From Gemmatimonadota bacterium (GTDB taxonomy: Bacteria; Gemmatimonadota; Gemmatimonadetes; Palauibacterales; Palauibacteraceae), in assembly GCA_030601615.1 (NCBI GenBank), contig JAUVTH010000016.1, positions 1-12,949 of the forward strand: a DNA stretch of 12,949 bases, written 5' to 3'. Shown here piece by piece: positions 6,433-12,390 of this stretch. Numbering within the stretch: position 1 is the stretch's first letter; every line of letters starts with the position of its first letter. The notes under the pieces are model-generated. The model had not been told where the DNA came from, made no database searches, and was given only the letters and a program-made list of their open reading frames with translations. The translations under genes and the position numbers were made by a program.

Positions 6433-7971
6433 TCAGTAATGTGTGTCCTCCAACTGCTCGATCGAGGGGGATGCTGTTTGCGGCTGCGCCGCAAACAGGA
6501 CCTTTAGAATCGGGGGCACGATGAAGGTCGACAGCATGACCATGATCAGTATGGCGCTGTACACTTCGCCCGACAGGATTCCGGCCGTCAGTCCGATGGA
6601 GGCGAAGATGAGACCCACCTCGCCTCGGGGGACCATGCCCACGCCTACCACGAGCTTGCTGATACCCGCCCTCCGCACGGCCAGGCCCGACAGCAGCTTT
6701 CCAATGATGGCGATCGCCGTGAGGGTCAGGCCGACCATGAGAACCGCCAGGTTGAAGTCCTCCGTGCCCGGTATGAACAGGTTCACATTCACCGGGGCGC
6801 CGACGACCACGAAGAAGATCGGAGTAAAGACATCCGCCACCGGCTCGATCTTCTCCACCACCGCATCGAACTGGTTCGTGGACGACAGCACGAGGCCAGC
6901 AGCGAACGCGCCGATGATCATCGCGGAACCCGCCCAATCGGCCAGGGCGGCCACTCCGAGCGCGAAACAGAAGGCAGTCACAAGGAGGACTCCGCGCACG
7001 CGCATGCGATTCACGAAATCGAACAGCACGGGGGCGAAGCGATTTCCGATGACGACGGCGAGCACGAGGAACCCGACCGCGAACACGAAGATCTTGCTGA
7101 TCGACAGCAGTCCGACGGCCGCGCCCGAGGCGAGGCCCGCGACTACCGCGAGGATCACGATCCCGAGCACGTCGTCGATCACGGCCGCACCAATGATGAT
7201 CCGCGCCTCGGGAGTGTGCATACGCTCGAGGTCCGAGAGCACTCTCGCCGTGATTCCGACTGACGTCGCCGTCAGTGTTGCGCCAACGAAAATGGCCACG
7301 ATGGCGAAGCTGATCCCCTCAGGGTGGACCCCAATGGCTGGGTTCACCGTGTACCAGTAAAGGAACCCGAGCCCGAAAGGCACGACCACTCCGACCAAAG
7401 CGACGGCCGACGCGCTTCGGCCGACGCTGAACATTTCCTTGAGGTCAGTCTCGAGGCCGATCTCGAACAGGAGAATCGACACCCCGATCTCGGCGAAGAC
7501 GTGGATGATCTCGTACATCTCTGTGCCGGGGTCGGGGATGACACCCAACACGCTGCCACCGAGGATGACGCCCGCGACCAGCTCGCCCAGGACGGCGGGC
7601 TGCCCGCGTCTTTCGACGATCTCGCCGAGGATCTTGCCCGAAATCAGGATGAGGATGAGAACGAAGAACACGTCCCGGATCCGGATGCCGTGATCCGCGT
7701 CACCGGCTACTGACTGCTCAACTGCCTGGTCCTGGCCCGCGGAGGCCGCTTCGTGTGAATCAACCTCCTGAGTTCCCGCTTCCGCGGTCCACCCTCCGAG
7801 GCCGCCCCACGCGGGGACCGCTGCCTCGGCAACCCCGCCGGCAGATTCCCCCGGGCCGTCGGCACCCGATCGGAATACACCGCTCCCCCCGAGGAGAAAC
7901 CAGAATCCGGCGCCCAGAAGTAGAAGCCGGCGGAAATACCGTCCCCGAGACGTCCGCCTGCGCCCTACCAC
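6433..7971 (-). CDS. CPA2-family cation:proton antiporter with N-terminal secretory extension
   Basis: Sodium (or potassium):proton exchanger of the CPA2/KefB-NhaS type, 512 residues. The transport domain starts near residue 100 and has about 12 hydrophobic segments. Visible signatures are RRGQPAVLGELVAGVILGGS, FAEIGVSILLFEIGLE, the discontinuous helix GATLTATSVGITARVL, the ion-binding Asp pair AAVIDD (266-267) and GMVPRGEVGLIFASIGL. No cytoplasmic TrkA-N/RCK domain follows the membrane part. Unusually, the N-terminus has an Arg-rich start, a hydrophobic stretch (about 15-30) and then a 65-residue Gly/Ala/Glu-rich segment before the first exchanger helix. The GTG start at 7971 has GGAG 10 nt upstream and overlaps the lptE stop by 7 nt. 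Ion specificity cannot be told. Confidence 0.93.
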   Translation of the reverse strand: MVGRRRTSRGRYFRRLLLLGAGFWFLLGGSGVFRSGADGPGESAGGVAEAAVPAWGGLGGWTAEAGTQEVDSHEAASAGQDQAVEQSVAGDADHGIRIRDVFFVLILILISGKILGEIVERRGQPAVLGELVAGVILGGSVLGVIPDPGTEMYEIIHVFAEIGVSILLFEIGLETDLKEMFSVGRSASAVALVGVVVPFGLGFLYWYTVNPAIGVHPEGISFAIVAIFVGATLTATSVGITARVLSDLERMHTPEARIIIGAAVIDDVLGIVILAVVAGLASGAAVGLLSISKIFVFAVGFLVLAVVIGNRFAPVLFDFVNRMRVRGVLLVTAFCFALGVAALADWAGSAMIIGAFAAGLVLSSTNQFDAVVEKIEPVADVFTPIFFVVVGAPVNVNLFIPGTEDFNLAVLMVGLTLTAIAIIGKLLSGLAVRRAGISKLVVGVGMVPRGEVGLIFASIGLTAGILSGEVYSAILIMVMLSTFIVPPILKVLFAAQPQTASPSIEQLEDTHY

Positions 7972-8504
7972 TGTGACTGTGCTCCATCCACGATCTTCTG
8001 CACCAGATTATCCAAGGCGACGTCCTGTCCCGTTGACTCGCCCGCCGGATCCGCCGGGCTGTACTCTCCTTCACCAACCACGCCGGTGCCGTTCCATATG
8101 ATCTCGTTCTTGGCGTGGTCCACGAACTGCACCTGGGCAGAGATAGTCACACGCCTCTGAAACACGGCGGCTCCCACGTCCTCGATACCCTGGAAGTTGA
8201 TGGCCGTATCCGTGTATCGAGTCAGCGATGCGACGATAGTGGCGTCCGCTTCCGCCTCGGAGGCCAGCTGGACACCCAGATTGCGTCGAACCGCTTCGAG
8301 CAGCTTGTCGGTGAATACCTGAGTGAGTGCGAACTGCGTCGTCTTGTTGTCCACCGGCGGCACGTACACAGTCCCGATGTGGGATGGCAGTCCACCACCT
8401 CCGGCAAACGTGTAATTGCAGCCCGCCATGCCGACGGCCAGCACGGGAGTCAGCAACAGGGCGGTGACGGCTCGGCTATGGAACACGGGGCAGATCATAA
8501 GCAC
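7965..8504 (-). CDS. lptE: LptE-family LPS-assembly lipoprotein
   Basis: Outer-membrane lipoprotein predicted to plug the LptD barrel and help insert lipopolysaccharide into the outer leaflet. The sequence has a signal peptide with a lipobox VGMAGC (Cys at residue 29 from the chosen start), followed by NYTFAGGGGLPSHIGTVYVP, typical of the LptE/RlpB family. Next come FTDKLLEAVRRN, VTISAQVQF and a C-terminal amphipathic helix. The start is GTG at 8504, with GGAGAG 11 nt upstream; ATG 8498 or TTG 8543 are alternatives that do not affect the lipobox. The N-terminus overlaps the 3' end of the preceding lipoprotein gene by about 29 nt. Family assignment rests on these motifs and position. Confidence 0.85.
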   Translation of the reverse strand: MLMICPVFHSRAVTALLLTPVLAVGMAGCNYTFAGGGGLPSHIGTVYVPPVDNKTTQFALTQVFTDKLLEAVRRNLGVQLASEAEADATIVASLTRYTDTAINFQGIEDVGAAVFQRRVTISAQVQFVDHAKNEIIWNGTGVVGEGEYSPADPAGESTGQDVALDNLVQKIVDGAQSQW

Positions 8505-9252
8505 GAGCGGGATGGCTCTCCGTGTGATGGGTGATCTCTCCAACCTCCCAGCGTACGCGGCTATGCTCGTCCAGGTTCCTATACTCGGCCCTGCTCGGCC
8601 AGGGGCCGGAGTCGGCCCAATCCAGGTTCACCCGCTGCACCGTCCGTCCGTGAACGCGCTCCTCCACTCTGCGAAGACGACCCTCGCGTACATAGAAGTA
8701 AGTCCTTCTCACCGCATCGTCTCCGTATACCAGCACGGAATCGGACCCGGCCACGTATCCCTCCGCTCTCCCCTTACTCGGACGGAACAGGCCGGCCATG
8801 GCGTACACGAACTCGAGGCCCGGGATCTGGATGTCCTCTATCTCTCCGAGGCTCCGGAGCTCGCCATCGGCCACGGCGATCGCCATGGCAACATCACCGG
8901 ACGTGAACAGATCTATGCGCAGGCTGTCAGGCGGATTGTACCTGCCTATCCCCTCCCCTCCGACATCTCCGCGGCGATCGGCGTAGCGCCACTCGAAGCG
9001 TAGAGTCGCGGGTACGGACGCTCCTGTCTCGCTTCGCACTCGCGCCGCGAGATCCGCCGGGTTGGAAATCGGGGGGCCGCTCTCGACGGCACTTACGCAG
9101 CTGCCGGTCAACGCGAGAACCAACACCGCGAATCCAATCCGGACCTCCGAATGGAATCGGATCCCTCTCGCTTTCCGACCCGCGCGGAAGCTATGGAGCG
9201 CCCCGACGAGGAGCAAGAAAACCGCCGCCGCTCGCCTGGCCTGGAGGCTCAC
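8476..9252 (-). CDS. Predicted LolA/LolB-like (DUF4292-type) lipoprotein
   Basis: A protein of about 258 residues with a putative lipoprotein signal: basic RIRFHSEVR-like stretch, hydrophobic core GFAVLVLAL and a Cys at 52 (ALTGSC, a non-ideal lipobox). The mature part reads like a LolB/DUF4292 half-barrel: strands LRFEWRYADRRGDVGGEGIG, PDSLRIDLFTSGDVAMAIAV, DGELRSL and RVEERVHGRTVQRVNLDW. Such proteins bind lipids or lipoproteins at the outer membrane, which fits its position next to lptE. The start is uncertain. GTG 9252 overlaps the thioesterase stop as GTGA but has no Shine-Dalgarno site and adds a second hydrophobic stretch (8-22). An ATT at 9138 with GGAGG 5 nt upstream is an alternative. 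Function is inferred, not certain. Confidence 0.7.
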   Translation of the reverse strand: MSLQARRAAAVFLLLVGALHSFRAGRKARGIRFHSEVRIGFAVLVLALTGSCVSAVESGPPISNPADLAARVRSETGASVPATLRFEWRYADRRGDVGGEGIGRYNPPDSLRIDLFTSGDVAMAIAVADGELRSLGEIEDIQIPGLEFVYAMAGLFRPSKGRAEGYVAGSDSVLVYGDDAVRRTYFYVREGRLRRVEERVHGRTVQRVNLDWADSGPWPSRAEYRNLDEHSRVRWEVGEITHHTESHPARAYDLPRVP

Positions 9253-9698
9253 GCGTCTGGGGCGTCGGTCGGGGCGGCAGCGGCGAGCGCGCGAAGAACC
9301 TCTACCACGTCCTCCGGAATGCGTATGGGCTTGCCCCGGGAGTCCGTGCAGACAAGCCTGGTAGTGCCCGTCGCCAGGACCTGTGCGTCCGCTGCGCGGG
9401 TCGCGACGTAAGAGAAAGTCACCGTGCGACTCCTGACCTCGCTGACCCACGTCTGGATTCCCACGAGCTCGTCGTAGCTTGCTCCCTTGAAATATCCGAC
9501 CTCAACAGCCGCGACCGGTAGCATCACGCCGCGCTTCTCGATTTCAGCGTAGGCCACGCCAGCGGATCTGAGCAGCTCCGTGCGGCCCAACTCGAACCAT
9601 GCAAGATACTCCATATGGTGCGCACGCCCCATCTGATCGGTCTCAGCGTACCGAACGCGCAACTCGATCCGACTACCCGGGGGTTCGACTGCTCTCAT
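9249..9698 (-). CDS. YbgC/4-hydroxybenzoyl-CoA-type acyl-CoA thioesterase
   Basis: Single hot-dog-fold thioesterase of 149 residues. The active-site region reads VRYAETDQMGRAHHMEYLAWFELGR (in parts), with Asp21 in the family position and a His pair at 27-28. The central strand segment LPVAAVEVGYFKGASYDE and GTTRLVCTD are also typical. It likely hydrolyses acyl-CoA or acyl-ACP thioesters; in Proteobacteria the homologue YbgC sits with tol-pal, which is not the case here. ATG 9698 is preceded by GGGAG with 6 nt spacing, within a palindrome. It is the first gene of the leftward operon that continues with the LolB-like lipoprotein and lptE, and it is divergent from lpxH. Confidence 0.92.
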   Translation of the reverse strand: MRAVEPPGSRIELRVRYAETDQMGRAHHMEYLAWFELGRTELLRSAGVAYAEIEKRGVMLPVAAVEVGYFKGASYDELVGIQTWVSEVRSRTVTFSYVATRAADAQVLATGTTRLVCTDSRGKPIRIPEDVVEVLRALAAAAPTDAPDA

Positions 9699-9701
9699 CG
9701 G

Positions 9702-9715
9702 ATGCTCCCGAGCAT
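9702..9715. promoter_or_regulatory. Palindrome covering the thioesterase ribosome-binding site
   Basis: ATGCTC-CC-GAGCAT, a perfect 6-bp dyad, lies in the 77-bp divergent region. On the minus strand it includes the GGGAG Shine-Dalgarno site of the thioesterase gene. It could be an operator for a dimeric regulator or, as RNA, a short stem (ATGCT/AGCAT with a 4-nt loop) that partly hides the site. Could be chance. Confidence 0.4.
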
Positions 9716-9740
9716 AGGGCTACGTCCGCTCCGCAGCCGT

Positions 9741-9768
9741 TTCACCTTCGCCAGCCGCACTCTATACT
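9741..9768 (+). promoter_or_regulatory. Sigma70-type promoter of lpxH, probably giving a leaderless mRNA
   Basis: TTCACC (9741-9746) and TATACT (9763-9768) are separated by 16 bp and match the -35 and -10 consensus at 4/6 and 5/6 positions. Transcription would start about 7-8 nt after the -10, that is at or next to the A of the lpxH ATG (9776). No Shine-Dalgarno sequence precedes that ATG, which agrees with leaderless initiation. Confidence 0.6.
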
Positions 9769-9775
9769 TGGCGCC

Positions 9776-10513
9776 ATGGAAAGGTCCACGATTGTTGTCT
9801 CCGATACTCATCTTGGTGCCGCTCCCACCGCCAACGAGAGCGCGTTCATGGAGTTCCTCTCGGGCGTCGCCGAGCGCACCGGAGACCTCCTGATCAACGG
9901 GGACCTGTTCGATTTCTGGTTCGAGTACGATAGCGTCATCCTCAGCAGGCATTTTCAGGTACTTCGGATGCTGGCGGACCTGGTGGCTGCCGGGGTCCGC
10001 ATCCGATTGCTGGGAGGCAATCACGATTCCTGGGGCGGCCGCTTTCTCTCCGAAGAGATCGGCATCGAGTTGCTGGAGGGCCCGCTGGTCACGGAAGTTG
10101 GCGGGCGAAGGACGTACGTGGCTCACGGGGACGGCATCGGCGGTGGAGACTGGGGCTACCGCGCCCTCAGGTCGGTGATTCGCAGCCGCCCGGCGCGCGC
10201 CGCATTCCGCCAGATCCACCCGGATTGGTCCGGGCATCTGATCCGCCTGGTCAGCCGCACGGAGAGCCGACACTACCGACCGGACGACCCCGGAAGCCAT
10301 GACCGCTCTGCCAGGCTTCGAGAACTGGCGCTGAAGGTGCTTGACTCCGACCCGGATATCGACCTGGTCGTGTTCGGGCATTGCCACCAGCCAGAACTGC
10401 TCGAAGTCGCTCCGGGAAGGCACTACCTCAATTCCGGCGACTGGCTGCATAATTGCACGTGGGCCGAGATCACTCGGAACGAGATCCGGCTCAACCGGTG
10501 GAGTCCACGCTGA
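9776..10513 (+). CDS. lpxH: UDP-2,3-diacylglucosamine pyrophosphatase
   Basis: Calcineurin-like metallophosphoesterase of 245 residues; cleaves UDP-2,3-diacylglucosamine to lipid X and UMP in lipid A synthesis, at the inner face of the cytoplasmic membrane. All metal-site motifs are present: SDTHLG (D10, H12), NGDLFDFW (D43), GGNHD (82-84), AHGDG (H117) and FGHCH (H202, H204). The HGDG-linked insertion FRQIHPDWSGHLIRLVS resembles the LpxH lipid-binding cap. Length fits the family. The ATG at 9776 begins exactly where the domain begins; the open frame extending left to 9599 is antisense to the thioesterase gene. It is the only rightward gene, has its own promoter, and its last 23 bp overlap the end of murI. 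LpxH versus a close phosphoesterase relative is not fully separable by eye. Confidence 0.88.
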   Translation: MERSTIVVSDTHLGAAPTANESAFMEFLSGVAERTGDLLINGDLFDFWFEYDSVILSRHFQVLRMLADLVAAGVRIRLLGGNHDSWGGRFLSEEIGIELLEGPLVTEVGGRRTYVAHGDGIGGGDWGYRALRSVIRSRPARAAFRQIHPDWSGHLIRLVSRTESRHYRPDDPGSHDRSARLRELALKVLDSDPDIDLVVFGHCHQPELLEVAPGRHYLNSGDWLHNCTWAEITRNEIRLNRWSPR

Positions 10514-11324
10514 CCATCTCAAGGTGATCCACCTCCTCTCCCAGCAGGCGCCGCGCCAGGAGATCGAAGCGCGCTGCCTCGTCCGTCACGTAGTAGCTGG
10601 CACCCGGCTGTTCTTCCCGGCTGCTCGATAGACCGGCGGCCGATAACAGGTCGTCCAGGGCGGCTGCCGTGGACTCGGCCGAGTCGATCAGCTGAATGCC
10701 GGGTCCGACGAGCTCGGACAGGAGCGGCTTCAAAAGCGGGTAGTGCGTGCACGCGAGCACCAGCGTGTCGATCCCCTTCTCGAGTAGTGGCTCCAGATAC
10801 CTCTGCGCGGCCAACCGGGTAACGTCGTCATCCGTCCAGCCCTCCTCCACGAGCGGTACGAAGAGCGGGCAGGCCTGCTCGAACACTTCCGCGTCGGGAC
10901 GACAGTGATGAATCACCCTGCTGTATGCGCGACTGGAGACCGTTCCTCGGGTTCCGATCACCCCTATTCGACCGCTCGCGGAAGCCGTGGCCGCTGCCCG
11001 TCCGCCCGGCTCGACGACGCCGAGAACTGGCACGCCTGCCCTGTCCTGGACATCCGGGAGCGCCCTGGCCGTCGCCGTGTTGCAGGCGATCACGATCGCC
11101 TTCACTCGCTTGTCTACAAGAAAGTCCGTTGCCTCGAGGGCATAGCGGCGGATCGTATCGGCCGCCTTGGGACCGTAGGGCACTCGCGCCGTATCGCCGA
11201 GGTACACAGTCGACTCTCGGGGGAGTCGATCACGGACGGCACGCAGGACCGTCAGCCCGCCCAGTCCAGAGTCGAACACACCGACGGGGCCAGAGGGCGC
11301 CGGACCCGTGTCGCTCCCTGTCAT
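10491..11324 (-). CDS. murI: Glutamate racemase
   Basis: Cofactor-independent racemase that makes D-glutamate for peptidoglycan. The 277-residue protein carries VFDSGLGGLTVL with Asp18-Ser19, GDTARVPYG at 43-51, the first catalytic Cys81 in ACNTATA, and the second catalytic Cys192 with His194 in ACTHYPLL. Length is typical. ATG 11324 overlaps the stop of the upstream DUF5683-like gene as ATGA, with a GGGGG purine run just upstream as a modest ribosome-binding site; the frame extending to 11408 is non-homologous shadow. The 3' end converges on lpxH and overlaps it by 23 bp. Cytosolic and essential in most bacteria with peptidoglycan. Confidence 0.95.
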   Translation of the reverse strand: MTGSDTGPAPSGPVGVFDSGLGGLTVLRAVRDRLPRESTVYLGDTARVPYGPKAADTIRRYALEATDFLVDKRVKAIVIACNTATARALPDVQDRAGVPVLGVVEPGGRAAATASASGRIGVIGTRGTVSSRAYSRVIHHCRPDAEVFEQACPLFVPLVEEGWTDDDVTRLAAQRYLEPLLEKGIDTLVLACTHYPLLKPLLSELVGPGIQLIDSAESTAAALDDLLSAAGLSSSREEQPGASYYVTDEAARFDLLARRLLGEEVDHLEMVSVDSTG

Positions 11325-11881
11325 GGACCCCCGACCGGAATGGAGTACTGCAGGGCAACTCCGGGGGACCCATCGGGCGGAGGCACGACCACTCCCTCGA
11401 AGTCCCACATGTGAGTGGACACCCAGGCGTCCACTCCACTGAATAGAGCCCAGAAAACGGCCATCACGATCCAGTCCTCCTTCTGCTCCTTTCGCGCAGC
11501 CGCAAGGTCTTCATCTCCCGCGCGCTCGGCAGCCCTGAGCTTCGACTCTGCCTTGAAGAGCATCCACAGCGAGGCTGCTTCCATCGTAAAGTAGAATGCC
11601 CCGCGGACCGGCTGGTCAACGCTGGCCTGCCCCCAACCGGGCAGGATCAGGCTCCTGAAGAACGCGCCCATAGGGCTGACTGGCAGTCCGGCCGAGTCGA
11701 CCACCACAACCTCCCCTGCCGGCACACGCGCCGCCGAATCCACAACCGTCACGACCGGGCCGACAGCCGCCGTGTCGCCCTCGACAGGCTCCTGGGCTCT
11801 GATCGCGCCACCAGGAAGGAGCAGAGCCAGAGCGAGAGCTCCAAGCAACAGATGGCGGGAGCGTGTGGGAGTCGAACCCAC
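11321..11881 (-). CDS. DUF5683-like membrane protein with signal peptide
   Basis: Protein of about 186 residues. A signal-like segment (TRSRH followed by LLLGALALALLLPGGAIRAQ) precedes a linker of Val/Asp/Ala repeats and the block SPMGAFFRSLILPGWGQASV, whose PGWGQ is typical of DUF5683 and related small membrane proteins. A hydrophobic stretch (GAFYFTMEAASLWMLF), a charged helix (KLRAAERAGDEDLAAARKEQ) and another helix (WIVMAVFWALFSGVDAWVS) follow. Function is unknown. The start is problematic: the only candidates giving a normal signal peptide lie in the 3' half of the tRNA-Sec gene (GTG 11881, in the T arm) or just after it (TTG 11848), and neither has a Shine-Dalgarno site. The frame reaching 11941 lies within tRNA and is not coding. 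The stop overlaps murI as ATGA. Confidence 0.68.
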   Translation of the reverse strand: MGSTPTRSRHLLLGALALALLLPGGAIRAQEPVEGDTAAVGPVVTVVDSAARVPAGEVVVVDSAGLPVSPMGAFFRSLILPGWGQASVDQPVRGAFYFTMEAASLWMLFKAESKLRAAERAGDEDLAAARKEQKEDWIVMAVFWALFSGVDAWVSTHMWDFEGVVVPPPDGSPGVALQYSIPVGGP

Positions 11882-11949
11882 CCAAGACGCTACTCGCGCC
11901 TCGCAACGGTTTTGAAGACCGCAGGCGACACCGGCCGCCATCCGCCCCC
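11853..11949 (-). tRNA. selC: tRNA-Sec (anticodon TCA)
   Basis: Selenocysteine tRNA, folded by hand in the bacterial 8/5 form. Acceptor GGGGGCGG pairs with ACGCTCCC (one G-T, and a G-A mismatch at pair 8). AT is the linker. The D stem has 6 bp, GGCGGC/GTCGCC, around a CGGT loop. The anticodon stem GCGGT/ACCGT closes the loop CTTCAAA, identical to E. coli selC, with TCA at 11915-11913. The variable arm has 7 bp, GAGGCGC/GCGTCTT. The T stem is GTGGG/CCCAC around TTCGACT. Discriminator G and an encoded CCA follow. Total 97 nt, against 95 in E. coli. The organism therefore probably reads some UGA codons as selenocysteine. selA, selB, selD and any selenoprotein gene are not in this window. The exact 5' end is slightly uncertain because of a run of seven G. 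Confidence 0.93.
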
Positions 11950-11985
11950 CCTGTGCCTCGTACTCAGGCCCCGGCCCTGAAGACC

Positions 11986-12363
11986 TCAGCGGACTCGGGC
12001 CACGATGTCGATCTCTACCCGTGCCCCCTTCGGCAACCCCAGCACGGCCACTGTTGACCGCGCCGGATAAGGCTCCGTGAAGTGTTCAGCATATATAGTG
12101 TTAACCAGTGGGAACTCAGCCATATTCTCCAGATAGACCGTGGTCTTCACTACATCGGAGAAGGACACGCCTGCTTCCTCTAGGATCGCGCCCAGGTTCT
12201 CGAACACCTGTCTGGCCTGGGTCTCGACATCCGGGCCCGCGAACTCCCCCGTCTCGGGAATCAGCCCGATCTGGCCGGCCGAGAACAGGAATCCTCCGGC
12301 TTCGACCGCCTGGGAGTAGGGCCCGATTGCCGCCGGAGCCTTGCTCGTATGAAGCGTACGCAT
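11986..12363 (-). CDS. ridA: RidA family reactive intermediate (enamine/imine) deaminase
   Basis: A 125-residue member of the RidA/YjgF/UK114 family, which hydrolyses 2-aminoacrylate and similar enamines to ketoacids and ammonia, protecting PLP enzymes. Motifs: APAAIGPYSQAV at 9-20, FLFSAGQIGL, TTVYLENMAEF and the C-terminal PARSTVAVLGLPKGARVEID, including the Arg that binds the substrate carboxylate. Full length for the family. ATG 12363 has AGGAGAGG just upstream. It lies 27 nt after fhs and 36 nt before selC on the same strand, so probably co-transcribed. Confidence 0.95.
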   Translation of the reverse strand: MRTLHTSKAPAAIGPYSQAVEAGGFLFSAGQIGLIPETGEFAGPDVETQARQVFENLGAILEEAGVSFSDVVKTTVYLENMAEFPLVNTIYAEHFTEPYPARSTVAVLGLPKGARVEIDIVARVR

Positions 12364-12390
12364 TGCGCCTCTCCTGTCGCGATCCGTGGC

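Noticed and set aside
6443..7360. 305-codon rightward open frame opposite the antiporter gene.
   Set aside because: Ser/Thr/Ala/Arg/Pro-rich composition with no domain; it is the antisense shadow of a clearly recognisable exchanger in GC-rich DNA.
9695..10522. 275-codon leftward open frame opposite lpxH.
   Set aside because: Antisense to a gene with every metallophosphoesterase motif; the translation shows no family features.
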